A stretch of DNA of 64,000 bases. Origin: Calidihabitans tengchongensis. Lineage in GTDB: Bacteria > Sysuimicrobiota > Sysuimicrobiia > Sysuimicrobiales > Kaftiobacteriaceae. Within the stretch, counting starts at the first letter, position 1. Every line of letters starts with the position of its first letter. The notes below the pieces were generated by a model that searched no databases, had not been told where the DNA came from, and was given only the letters and a program-made list of their open reading frames with translations. Where the stretch lies: contig JAVKIE010000007.1 of assembly GCA_031459615.1 (NCBI GenBank), positions 1-64,000 of the forward strand. Reading direction: 5' to 3'. The position numbers and the translations under genes were made by a program. This document shows positions 43,949 through 50,556 of this stretch, piece by piece.

Positions 43949-44024
43949 GCCGGGGTAGCTCAGCTGGTAGAGCGCGGGCCTGAAGAGCCCGGCGTCGGCG
44001 GTTCAAGTCCGTCCCCCGGCACCA
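43949..44024 (+). tRNA. tRNA-Phe (GAA)
   Basis: Cloverleaf with acceptor GCCGGGG/CCCCGGC, D-arm GCTC-AGCTGGTA-GAGC, anticodon stem CGGGC/GCCCG with loop CTGAAGA (anticodon GAA), and T-loop TTCAAGT. Discriminator A and an encoded CCA end the gene. Only one base separates it from tRNA-Asp, so the two are surely cut from one precursor. The riboswitch-like leader begins about 38 bases downstream. Confidence 0.95.
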
Positions 44025-44061
44025 GGGCGGCTGTCGCGCGTCGGCAGCCTGCCCACGGGAA

Positions 44062-44130
44062 GAGGCGATGGAGCCCGCGTCATCGCCCGTTTCGGCGGGC
44101 TGATGGCTCCTACCGGAAGGCGGTAGGAGC
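44062..44130 (+). promoter_or_regulatory. Fluoride-type (crcB) riboswitch with overlapping terminator/SD-masking hairpin
   Basis: The RNA fits the crcB architecture. It opens GGCGATGG (44064-44071), and P1 is weak (GCG 44065-44067 with CGC 44076-44078). The long-range helix GGAGCC (44070-44075) with GGCTCC (44105-44110) is perfect. The P3 hairpin is GCCCG (44085-44089) with CGGGC (44096-44100), and the highly conserved end CTGATG...CTCCTAC lies at 44100-44113. The expression platform is the perfect 9-bp hairpin GCTCCTACC (44106-44114)/GGTAGGAGC (44122-44130), which reuses the 3' strand of the long-range helix, masks AGGAG (44125-44129) and is followed by the T-rich TGTATTGTTT. Ligand binding would therefore favour expression. 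The usual AA before P3 is missing. An alternative pairing, GGCGATG/CATCGCC, also exists. Confidence 0.7.
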
Positions 44131-44140
44131 TGTATTGTTT

Positions 44141-44590
44141 ATGGCGGACACACCCGTGACCGTCCGCATCGTCCTGACCGACGAAGACTACCGCCGGCTG
44201 GCCACCTTCCTGCGCGCGCGGGGGCGGTCGGAAGCGGACGGATTCGTCTGGCTGGTCCGGGAGGGCGTCCGCCACTACGGTGCGGACCAGGAGGCGTGGG
44301 ACGCCTCCGCCGACGGCCCCCGGGCCCGGGAACTCCAGTGGCGGGAAGCCCGCGCCCACCTGCTGCTGATGCGTACGCGGGCGGCGGAACTGGAGGCCCG
44401 GGTGGCCGAGCTGCGGGAGGCGGTCGCCACCCTCAGCCCCCGCTACCAGAAGCTGCGGGCGGCTCTGTTCGCCCTCCAGCGTGAGCGCCAGGCCCTGACG
44501 GCGTCGTCCGCCGTTCACCCACCCGCCCCCGCGCCCCGGGGGCTGATCGCCCGCCTGCGGGAGGTGCTCCTGCGCGCCCGGCCATGGTGA
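44141..44590 (+). CDS. Coiled-coil protein with RHH-like start, first gene after the riboswitch
   Basis: 149 residues, no family recognised. It starts VTVRIVLTDEDYRRLATFLRA, a strand-helix-helix pattern like ribbon-helix-helix proteins. A heptad-rich helix follows (about residues 75-125: RTRAAELEARVAELREAV), and then a Pro-rich, basic tail. ATG 44141 lies 11 bases after AGGAG, which sits in the 3' arm of the riboswitch hairpin; this ties its translation to the leader. It overlaps the next gene by seven bases. The next gene has the same overall plan. Function unknown. Confidence 0.7.
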   Translation: MADTPVTVRIVLTDEDYRRLATFLRARGRSEADGFVWLVREGVRHYGADQEAWDASADGPRARELQWREARAHLLLMRTRAAELEARVAELREAVATLSPRYQKLRAALFALQRERQALTASSAVHPPAPAPRGLIARLREVLLRARPW

Positions 44591-45012
44591 CCATCACGCT
44601 GGTCCTGGAGCCTGCGCTGTGGGCTCGGGTCCTGGACCTGGCCCGGGCTCAGGGGTGGTCGCCCGAAGACGCGGTCCTGATCCTGCTGGGCTATGGGGCG
44701 GCCGCGCACGCGGACGGCCATGAGCACGGCGCCGCGGACGCCCTGGGCGCGGCCCGCGCAGAGCTGGCGCTGCTGCGCCACCGGGTGTTCGAGGCCCGGG
44801 AGGCCGTCAGGGACCTGCAGATGAACGTCACGGGGCTGACGGCGTCCATCGCCCAGGCCGAGAAATCTCTGGCCCTGCTGGAGCCTCTGGTCGGACGCCT
44901 GAGGACGCCGGGAGGGCGGGCCTCCGCGGCGCAGGAAGAACCGTCGGCGCGAGAGAGGCTGTTCGCGTTCCTGGCGCGCCACCACCAGGATCCCCCGGCA
45001 TCCCGGAAGTGA
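44584..45012 (+). CDS. Coiled-coil protein, paralogue-like second gene of the riboswitch operon
   Basis: 142 residues. Its start VTITLVLEPALWARVLDLARA aligns in pattern with VTVRIVLTDEDYRRLATFLRA of the preceding gene, and SPEDAVLILLGYG with SEADGFVWLVREGV. A long amphipathic helix follows (about residues 58-105). No enzyme motif, signal peptide or membrane segment was found. The seven-base overlap with its neighbour indicates coupling. The two may form a heteromeric coiled-coil complex (inference). Function unknown. Confidence 0.68.
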   Translation: MVTITLVLEPALWARVLDLARAQGWSPEDAVLILLGYGAAAHADGHEHGAADALGAARAELALLRHRVFEAREAVRDLQMNVTGLTASIAQAEKSLALLEPLVGRLRTPGGRASAAQEEPSARERLFAFLARHHQDPPASRK

Positions 45013-45015
45013 CCC

Positions 45016-45756
45016 ATGCCGGCGCATCCCACCTCGTCTCCGGAGGTCCCGCCCGACGACATCACCATGGTCAAGGTGCGGGAGGCCCTGCGGGAGGGCG
45101 GCTGTCCGGTCTGCCGTGTCAGCTCCGCATCGGTGCGCCGGTACCTGTGGGGATTCCTGTACGAACAGGTCAACGATCCCGGGGTCCGGGACGCACTGCT
45201 GCGGTCCCGGGGGTTTTGTCGCCACCACGCCTGGATGCTGACCCAGTTTTACGACACCCTGGGCGTGTCCATCGTCTACCACCATCTGGTGCAGGAACTC
45301 GCCCGGGACCTGCGGGCTGTCGCCGAGGGCGTCCGCCGGCTCCGCGGATCCGGGCCTGTGCCGCGCCTGCCGTCGCCCACCCAGCCCTGCCCGGCCTGTC
45401 GGGTGGCGCGCCAGGCGGAGCACAACGCGCTGGAGGCGGTGGTGCAGCGTCTGGATGACGAGCAGGTGCGCGCCAGGCTGGGCACCGACGCGCCCCTGTG
45501 CCTGCCGCACCTGCGGGCCGCGTGGGACCTGGCCCCCGACGCCCGCGCGCGCCAGCTGCTGGCCGCGCTGCAGGTGGCCGCGCTGGAGGTGCTGGGGCGC
45601 CAGCTGGAGGAGTTCATCCGCAAGCAGGACTACCGCTTCCGGCACGAAGGGCTGAGCGCCGGAGAAGGGACGGCGTGGACCCGGGCCATCGAGGTCCTGG
45701 TGGGCCGCGATCCCCTGGACGACCGTCGGCGGGCCGGTTCCCGGGGGTCAGGATGA
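45016..45756 (+). CDS. DUF6062-like cysteine/histidine-rich protein
   Basis: 246 residues with paired motifs: GGCPVCRVSSASVRRYLWGF near residue 30 and RGFCRHHAWML near residue 65, repeated in the second half as QPCPACRVARQAEHNAL (near residue 120) and PLCLPHLRAAWDL. This Cys-x2-Cys/Cys-x2-His duplication resembles DUF6062 proteins and suggests two metal sites. No signal peptide is present. It starts three bases after the preceding gene's stop, with a GTGACCC context and no strong Shine-Dalgarno, and overlaps the MFS gene by four bases. Function unknown; possibly a metal-binding partner of the operon. Confidence 0.7.
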   Translation: MPAHPTSSPEVPPDDITMVKVREALREGGCPVCRVSSASVRRYLWGFLYEQVNDPGVRDALLRSRGFCRHHAWMLTQFYDTLGVSIVYHHLVQELARDLRAVAEGVRRLRGSGPVPRLPSPTQPCPACRVARQAEHNALEAVVQRLDDEQVRARLGTDAPLCLPHLRAAWDLAPDARARQLLAALQVAALEVLGRQLEEFIRKQDYRFRHEGLSAGEGTAWTRAIEVLVGRDPLDDRRRAGSRGSG

Positions 45757-46943
45757 CCGTGCGGGAGGCAACGCGTCCGACCACGCAGGCGCTGCGGTTC
45801 ATCGTCCTGCTGGGTGTGGTGAGCCTGGCGGCCGACATGACCTACGAGGGCGCCCGCAGCGTCATCGGCCCGTTCCTGGGCGTCCTGGGCGCCGGCGCCG
45901 TCGTGGTGGCGACCACTTCCGGTCTGGGAGAGCTCGCCGGCTACGGGCTGCGGGCGGTCTCCGGCTACCTCAGCGACCGCACGGGACGCTACTGGGCCGT
46001 CACCGGCGTCGGCTACGCTGTCAACCTGCTGGCCGTGCCGCTGCTGGCGCTGGCCGGCCGGTGGGAGGTGGCTGCCGGGTTGATCGTGGCCGAACGGATC
46101 GGCAAGGCGGTCCGCACCCCCGCCCGGGACGCCATGCTGTCCCACGCCGCCGCGGCCGTGGGCCGGGGGTGGGGATTCGGCCTGCACGAAGCCCTGGATC
46201 AGGTGGGAGCGGTGGCGGGTCCGCTGCTGGTGGCGGCGATTCTGGGGGCGGGCGGAAGTTATCGGACAGCCTTCGCGGTGCTGGCGGTCCCCGCCGTGGT
46301 GGCCCTGGCCACGCTGCGGCTGGCGCGCGTGTCGTTCCCGTCCCCCCGGCGCCTGGAGGTGGAGACCCCGTCGGTGCCGGCCGGACTGCCGCGCGGGTTC
46401 TGGCTGTACCTGGCCGCCGCCGGCCTGGTGGCCGCCGGGTATGCCGACTTTCCCCTGGTGGCCTTCCACGTGGCGCGGAACGGGCTGGTGGCGGAGGCCG
46501 GGATCCCGGCGCTGTACGCCCTGGCCATGACCGTGGACGCCCTGGCGGCTCTGCTGGTCGGCCGGCTGTTCGACCGCGTGGGCTTCCCGGCCCTGGCGGG
46601 GGCCGTGGCGGCCGCCGCCCTGTTTGCGCCCCTGGTCTTCCTGGGGGCACTGCCCGCGGTGCTGGCGGGGGTGGCGCTGTGGGGTGTGGGCATGGGCGCC
46701 CAGGAGTCGTCCATGCGCGCGGCGGTGGCGGTCATGGTCGGGCCGCAGCGCCGCGGCGCGGCCTTCGGCCTGTTCCACGCCTGGTATGGACTCACCTGGT
46801 TTGCCGGCAGCGCCCTGATGGGTGTCCTGTACGAGACCTCTCCGGCCCATGCGGCGGCGTTCTCGCTCGGCGCCCAGGCGGCGGCGGTTCCCCTGCTGGT
46901 CGCGGCGGCGCGGGCGGACGGCCGCCCTCGCCGGCCCGCCTGA
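45753..46943 (+). CDS. Major facilitator superfamily transporter
   Basis: 396-residue inner-membrane carrier, about 12 transmembrane helices. The loop between helices 2 and 3 reads SGYLSDRTGRYWAVT, the usual MFS signature; the second-half counterpart is GRLFDRVGFPALAG. A conserved ERIGKAVRTPARDAMLSHAA stretch (near residue 110) is typical of one drug/metabolite exporter group. ATG 45753 overlaps the upstream stop (ATGA). As last gene of the riboswitch operon it is a candidate exporter of the toxic anion or of a metabolite released under that stress; this is inference. Confidence 0.88.
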   Translation: MTVREATRPTTQALRFIVLLGVVSLAADMTYEGARSVIGPFLGVLGAGAVVVATTSGLGELAGYGLRAVSGYLSDRTGRYWAVTGVGYAVNLLAVPLLALAGRWEVAAGLIVAERIGKAVRTPARDAMLSHAAAAVGRGWGFGLHEALDQVGAVAGPLLVAAILGAGGSYRTAFAVLAVPAVVALATLRLARVSFPSPRRLEVETPSVPAGLPRGFWLYLAAAGLVAAGYADFPLVAFHVARNGLVAEAGIPALYALAMTVDALAALLVGRLFDRVGFPALAGAVAAAALFAPLVFLGALPAVLAGVALWGVGMGAQESSMRAAVAVMVGPQRRGAAFGLFHAWYGLTWFAGSALMGVLYETSPAHAAAFSLGAQAAAVPLLVAAARADGRPRRPA

Positions 46944-48371
46944 TCAGGGCGCAGACGCGCTGAGGCGCGCCTTCTCGGCGTGCCCGCGGCGAGCCGCCGG
47001 CAGGTAGGCTCCCGCCGCCACCAGGCGGCGCTGCAGCTCGCCGATCAGGCGGGGGTCGGCCGCCAGACGGGCGGGCGTGACGCCGTGCTCCAGCGCCAGG
47101 GCGGCGGCCTCCCCGGCGGCCTCTCCCAGCGCCATCCCGGTGGGGATGATCCGCAGCGACCCCCACGCCAGGTGGGTGGCCGACAGGGCTTTGCCGACCA
47201 CCATCAGGTTGTCTGCGCCCCGGGCCACCAGGGCCCGGAAGGGCACCGTGTACACCCGGCGCACCGGGCGCAGGAGGTTGGGCTGGCCGCGGGCGTAGGG
47301 GTGCAGGTCCATGGGATACGAGGCCACCGCGATGCGGTCGGGGAAGACCCGCTCGTGCATGATGTCGTCGGCGGTCATGCGGTACAGCCCGATGGTGTGG
47401 CGGGTCTCCCGGATGTACAGGTGCGGGGCCGCCCCCACCAGGGTGGCAGCGGCAAAGCCGGGGGCTGTCTCGCGCAGGAACGCCACCACCGCGGGCAGTT
47501 CGGCTTCTGCCAGCGCCCGGCCCTGGGCCACCGAGGCGGGGTCGGTCCCGTCCACGTCGAAGATCTGCAGGGCGTTGACCAGCACAGTTCCGTCGCTCTG
47601 CCATCCCAGGTTCAGGTCGAACAGGCCCAGCCGGGGGGAGGACGGGACGTAGCGGCGGGCGATCTGGCTGTACCCCCATGCGTACCGGCCGCGGACGCCT
47701 CCCCGGCGGTGGGGCACGTCTTCGGCGGCGATGTAGCGGGCGACGGCGGCCGGGTCCACCCCCGACAGCCGGAAGATCAGGGTGGCGGCCTGGGTGCGCC
47801 GGTCCCGTCCGCCGTCCTCCCGGCCCACGGTGAACGGCACGCCGCTGGCCGCGGCCAGCGCGCCGTCGTCGCTGGCGTCGATGACCTGGCGGGCCCGCAC
47901 CGTCCAGGGCTCGCCGGTCTGGAGATCCGCCACCACCGCCCCGGCCAGCGCCCCGGAGGTCAGAAGCGGTCGGACCACCGCGGTGCGGGTCCGGACCAGG
48001 ACGCGGGGCTGTGAGCGGACGAGGTCGTCGAAGACCTGCTGCGCCCGGCCGATGTCGAAGGTCTGTCCCAACTGCTGGTAGACGAGGGCGAACAGGCCTC
48101 CCGCGAGCAGCTGTCCCCGGGGCGTCCGGTTGAGGTCCAGCATGTTCAGCCAGGCCAGGGTGATGTCGCCCCCGATCGCCTCGCGGGACTCGACCAGCAG
48201 GACGGTCCTTCCGCGGCGCGCGGCGGCCACGGCGGCGGCGAGGCCCGGCGGCGCGCCCCCCACCACCAGGACGTCCACCGCCGCGGCCCCGGCGGCCGGC
48301 GGGCGGTCCACCGCCGCCACGCCCACCACCACGACGGCCGCTGCGACTGCGGCGCCGATCGCCCTGTCCAT
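46944..48371 (-). CDS. Exported FAD-dependent oxidoreductase
   Basis: 475 residues. A hydrophobic N-terminal segment (VAAAVVVVGVAAVDRPPAAGA) looks like a signal peptide or anchor. It is followed by the dinucleotide-binding fold VDVLVVGGAPPGLAAAVAAA (near residue 33), ESREAIGGDITLAW, the conserved ARQVIDASDDGALAAASG near residue 160, and a C-terminal FAD-contact region SLRIIPTGMALGEAAGEAAA. This layout matches the FAD-dependent oxidoreductase group of unknown substrates. The gene ends directly after the MFS stop, in convergent orientation, and its start faces the YtxH gene. Confidence 0.82.
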   Translation of the reverse strand: MDRAIGAAVAAAVVVVGVAAVDRPPAAGAAAVDVLVVGGAPPGLAAAVAAARRGRTVLLVESREAIGGDITLAWLNMLDLNRTPRGQLLAGGLFALVYQQLGQTFDIGRAQQVFDDLVRSQPRVLVRTRTAVVRPLLTSGALAGAVVADLQTGEPWTVRARQVIDASDDGALAAASGVPFTVGREDGGRDRRTQAATLIFRLSGVDPAAVARYIAAEDVPHRRGGVRGRYAWGYSQIARRYVPSSPRLGLFDLNLGWQSDGTVLVNALQIFDVDGTDPASVAQGRALAEAELPAVVAFLRETAPGFAAATLVGAAPHLYIRETRHTIGLYRMTADDIMHERVFPDRIAVASYPMDLHPYARGQPNLLRPVRRVYTVPFRALVARGADNLMVVGKALSATHLAWGSLRIIPTGMALGEAAGEAAALALEHGVTPARLAADPRLIGELQRRLVAAGAYLPAARRGHAEKARLSASAP

Positions 48372-48496
48372 CGACAGTCTCCCACTCCCCCACGGCTAGC
48401 GCGCGCCCGTGCCGGGTGGTTCCCGGCCCGGGAGGCCGGCTATCTCCCTCTATGCCCGGCGGGACCCTGTCCAGGCGTGGCCTCGCGGGGCGGGCG

Positions 48497-48502
48497 TATA
48501 AT
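48497..48502 (+). promoter_or_regulatory. TATAAT -10 box before the YtxH gene
   Basis: TATAAT, in context GTATAATGGG, lies 47 bases upstream of the YtxH start. No good -35 match is seen at 16-18 bases. The sequence stands out from very GC-rich surroundings and repeats the context found at 33221 and 43842. Confidence 0.5.
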
Positions 48503-48549
48503 GGGAAGTGGACTTCACGCCTGCGCATGCGCGCGGAGGAGGGACCGTC

Positions 48550-48870
48550 ATGGCCAACCGCAGCGAGTTCATCGCGGGACTCGTGGTCGGCGCGCTCGTG
48601 GGGGTGGGCCTGGGCCTGCTGCTGGCACCCCGGGCAGGGGAGGAGACCCGCGGGCGGCTGCGGAGTAAGGCCGACGAGGTGGCCGACCTGCTGCGCGGCC
48701 GGGCCCGCGACGTGACCGACCAGCTGAAGGAGACGGTGGAGGAGCTGGGCAGCAAGATGCGCAGCAGTGCCGAGGAGGTGACCGCGCGGGTCCAGAAGGC
48801 GCTGGACGAGCAGGTGCAGAAGCTGCGCGCCGCCCTGGACCGCTCGCCGGCCCCTCCCGAGCGCAACTGA
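48550..48870 (+). CDS. YtxH-domain membrane-anchored protein
   Basis: 106 residues. One N-terminal transmembrane glycine-rich helix (FIAGLVVGALVGVGLGLLLA) leads into APRAGEETRGRLRSKADEVA, the YtxH signature, and then an amphipathic coiled coil to the end. YtxH proteins are general-stress-type membrane proteins of unknown role. GGAGGAGGGA precedes the start. It forms a single-gene unit: TATAAT at 48497 and an intrinsic terminator at 48886-48919. Confidence 0.85.
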   Translation: MANRSEFIAGLVVGALVGVGLGLLLAPRAGEETRGRLRSKADEVADLLRGRARDVTDQLKETVEELGSKMRSSAEEVTARVQKALDEQVQKLRAALDRSPAPPERN

Positions 48871-48885
48871 CCGGCGGGGACACTG

Positions 48886-48919
48886 GCCGGGGCGCGGACG
48901 GCCCGCGCCCCGGCTTTTT
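48886..48919 (+). terminator. Strong intrinsic terminator after the YtxH gene
   Basis: GCCGGGGCGCGG at 48886-48897 pairs perfectly with CCGCGCCCCGGC at 48903-48914 around the loop ACGGC. TTTTT follows at 48915-48919. It lies 16 bases after the YtxH stop. Confidence 0.9.
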
Positions 48920-48920
48920 G

Positions 48921-48962
48921 CAAATTGAATATATTGACAAATTTCGATACTTCGTCTACAGT
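48921..48962 (+). promoter_or_regulatory. arsR promoter with overlapping ArsR-type operator
   Basis: TTGACA at 48934-48939 and TACAGT at 48957-48962 are spaced by exactly 17 bases, the best promoter in the window. The AT-rich dyad CAAATT (48921-48926) ... AATTT (48940-48944), around GAATATATTGAC, overlaps the -35 box and resembles ArsR-family operators, so autoregulation by the gene product is likely. Transcription should begin within a few bases of the GTG at 48972, giving a nearly leaderless message. Confidence 0.7.
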
Positions 48963-48971
48963 ACCACCGTC

Positions 48972-49373
48972 GTGAGGCTCATCGGTTCTGCCCGCGCCTC
49001 CTCGCCCGGCGCCCGCCGGGGCGGGCCCCTCCGCCGGCCGTGCTGCCGCGGACGCTGCGCGTCGGTGGTGGCCGCGACCCGGCTGGACCGGACAGACCTG
49101 GAGCGCCGGGCGCGCGCGCTGGCCGCGGCGGGCGACCCGGTGCGCCTGGCCATGCTGACGCTGCTGGCCCGCCACCGGGCGCTGTGCGTGTGCGAGATCC
49201 AGGCCGCCTTCCCCCTGGGCCAGCCCACCGTCTCCCACCACCTGCGGGTGTTGCGGGAGGCCGGGGTGGTGGACGTCGTACGCCGGGGCCGGTGGGCGTA
49301 CTACTCCGTGCGGCGCGACGCTCTGGCGGACCTGGCCCGGGGGATGCTGGCGTTGACTCGATCGGAGGTGTGA
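48972..49373 (+). CDS. arsR: ArsR-family transcriptional repressor
   Basis: 133 residues, winged helix-turn-helix. The core runs from about residue 45 (ALAAAGDPVRLAMLTLLARH) through CVCEIQAAFPLGQPTVSHHL, the recognition helix region, to RRGRWAYYSVR. Two possible metal-thiol sites are seen: an N-terminal Cys cluster (PCCRGRC, near residues 23-29) and CVC in the ArsR-like position. GTG 48972 is chosen because it lies at the predicted transcription start and keeps the Cys cluster; a later GTG near 49064 would remove it. It heads the arsR-arsN2-arsM operon and probably senses arsenite. Confidence 0.82.
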   Translation: MRLIGSARASSPGARRGGPLRRPCCRGRCASVVAATRLDRTDLERRARALAAAGDPVRLAMLTLLARHRALCVCEIQAAFPLGQPTVSHHLRVLREAGVVDVVRRGRWAYYSVRRDALADLARGMLALTRSEV

Positions 49374-49374
49374 G

Positions 49375-49824
49375 GTGGAAATCCGTCCCGCCGCGCCCTC
49401 CCATCTGCCCGTCGTCCGGGACCTGCTGGCCGCCGCCGGCCTGCCCGACGGCGGCCTGCCCGAGCAGCTCGAAGGCTTCGTGGTCGCCACCGACGGCGAC
49501 CAGGTGGTCGGGTGCGCGGGGATGGAGGTCTACGGAGCCTGCGGCCTGCTGCGCTCGGTGGCAGTGCGGCCGGACCGCCGCAGGCGCGGCGTGGGGCGGG
49601 CCCTGGTGGCGCGCCTGATCGCCCGCGCCCGCGCGGCGGGAGTGGCCGCCATCTACCTCCTCACGACCGACGCCGTGGACTACTTCGCCCGGCTGGGGTT
49701 CGAGCCACTGGATCGGGACCAGGTCCCGCCTGAGGTCAGGCGGTCGGCGCGGTTTTCGGCGGAGTGCTGCGCCGCCGCTCGGGCGATGCGCCTGGGGCTG
49801 CGGGAGAGGGAGGAGACGCCGTGA
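49375..49824 (+). CDS. arsN2: ArsN2-type GNAT acetyltransferase
   Basis: 149-residue GNAT protein. It opens MEIRPAAPSHLPVVRDLL; the acetyl-CoA loop is AVRPDRRRRGVGRALVARLI near residues 63-82, and the end IYLLTTDAVDYFARLGFEPLD matches ArsN2. Between them is the VVGCAGMEVYGACGLLRSVA strand. ArsN-type enzymes acetylate organoarsenicals. GTG 49375 follows the arsR stop by one base. The operon context with arsR and arsM supports the assignment. Confidence 0.85.
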   Translation: MEIRPAAPSHLPVVRDLLAAAGLPDGGLPEQLEGFVVATDGDQVVGCAGMEVYGACGLLRSVAVRPDRRRRGVGRALVARLIARARAAGVAAIYLLTTDAVDYFARLGFEPLDRDQVPPEVRRSARFSAECCAAARAMRLGLREREETP

Positions 49825-50507
49825 TCTCTCCGGAGGATCTCAAGCGACAGGTGCGGGAGCACTACGCCCGCGCCGCCGGTGGCGGCTGCGGGTGCGCCGG
49901 TGCCTGCTGTGCGCCGGGGGTGGCCGAGGCCGCCGCCCAGGGCCTGGGCTGCGGGTTCCCCCTGGCCTACGCCGACCTGCAGCCCGGCGAGGTGGTCGTG
50001 GACCTGGGGTCCGGCACAGGCGGCGACGTGATCCGGGCGGCGCGGCAGGTCGGGCCGGCGGGCCGGGCGATCGGTGTGGACATGACGGCCGAGATGGTGG
50101 AGCGGGCGCGCGCCACCGCGAGGGAGGCCGCCGTGCCCCACGCCGAGTTCCTCCTGGGCGAGGTCGAACGCCTGCCTCTGGCGGACGGATCGGTTGACGT
50201 GGTCATCAGCAACTGCGTCCTCAACCTGGTCCCCGACAAGGCGGCGGCGTTCCGGGAGGCGTTCCGGGTGCTGCGGCCGGGGGGGCGCCTGGTGGTCTCC
50301 GACATCGTCTCCCGGGGGCGTCTGCCCGACTCCGTGCGCGCGGACGCCCGGGCGTGGGCGGCCTGCGTGGGCGGCGCCCTCGACGTCGAGGAGTATCTGG
50401 CGCTCCTCCGCGGCGCCGGCTGCGACCCGGTGGAGGTGGTGGACGCCGCGCCGGCCGCGTCCGGTCAGGTCTTCAGCATCACGGTCCGGGCCCGCAAGCC
50501 TGACTGA
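49821..50507 (+). CDS. arsM: Arsenite methyltransferase
   Basis: 228-residue SAM-dependent methyltransferase. A Cys-rich N-terminus (GCGCAGACC, near residues 22-32) precedes motif I VVVDLGSGTGGDVIRAA near residue 56, GVDMTAEMVERARATA and the conserved ISNCVLNLVPDKAAAFREAF with the third cysteine. These features mark ArsM, which methylates arsenite to volatile or less retained forms. GTG 49821 overlaps the arsN2 stop (GTGA) and has GGGAGGAG upstream; it is the last gene of the arsenic operon. Confidence 0.92.
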   Translation: MISPEDLKRQVREHYARAAGGGCGCAGACCAPGVAEAAAQGLGCGFPLAYADLQPGEVVVDLGSGTGGDVIRAARQVGPAGRAIGVDMTAEMVERARATAREAAVPHAEFLLGEVERLPLADGSVDVVISNCVLNLVPDKAAAFREAFRVLRPGGRLVVSDIVSRGRLPDSVRADARAWAACVGGALDVEEYLALLRGAGCDPVEVVDAAPAASGQVFSITVRARKPD

Positions 50508-50512
50508 ATCTA

Positions 50513-50553
50513 CGCAATCTGCGCGATCTGCGCAATCCGGCGCGATCTGCGCA
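50513..50553. repeat. Tandem 9-base repeat between convergent arsM and proC
   Basis: Four copies of CGC-A/G-ATC-T/C-G (50513-50521, 50522-50530, 50531-50539, 50541-50549), with one extra G before the fourth, fill the gap between the two stop codons, followed by CGCAC. No hairpin with a T-run is seen. Its short period and intergenic position suggest slippage-prone repeat DNA or a protein-binding array. Confidence 0.7.
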
Positions 50554-50556
50554 CTC

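Noticed and set aside
44064..44087. GGCGATG/CATCGCC hairpin as the main leader structure
   Set aside because: It is a perfect 7-bp stem, but using it would break the crcB-type long-range helix and P3; I keep it only as an alternative conformation.
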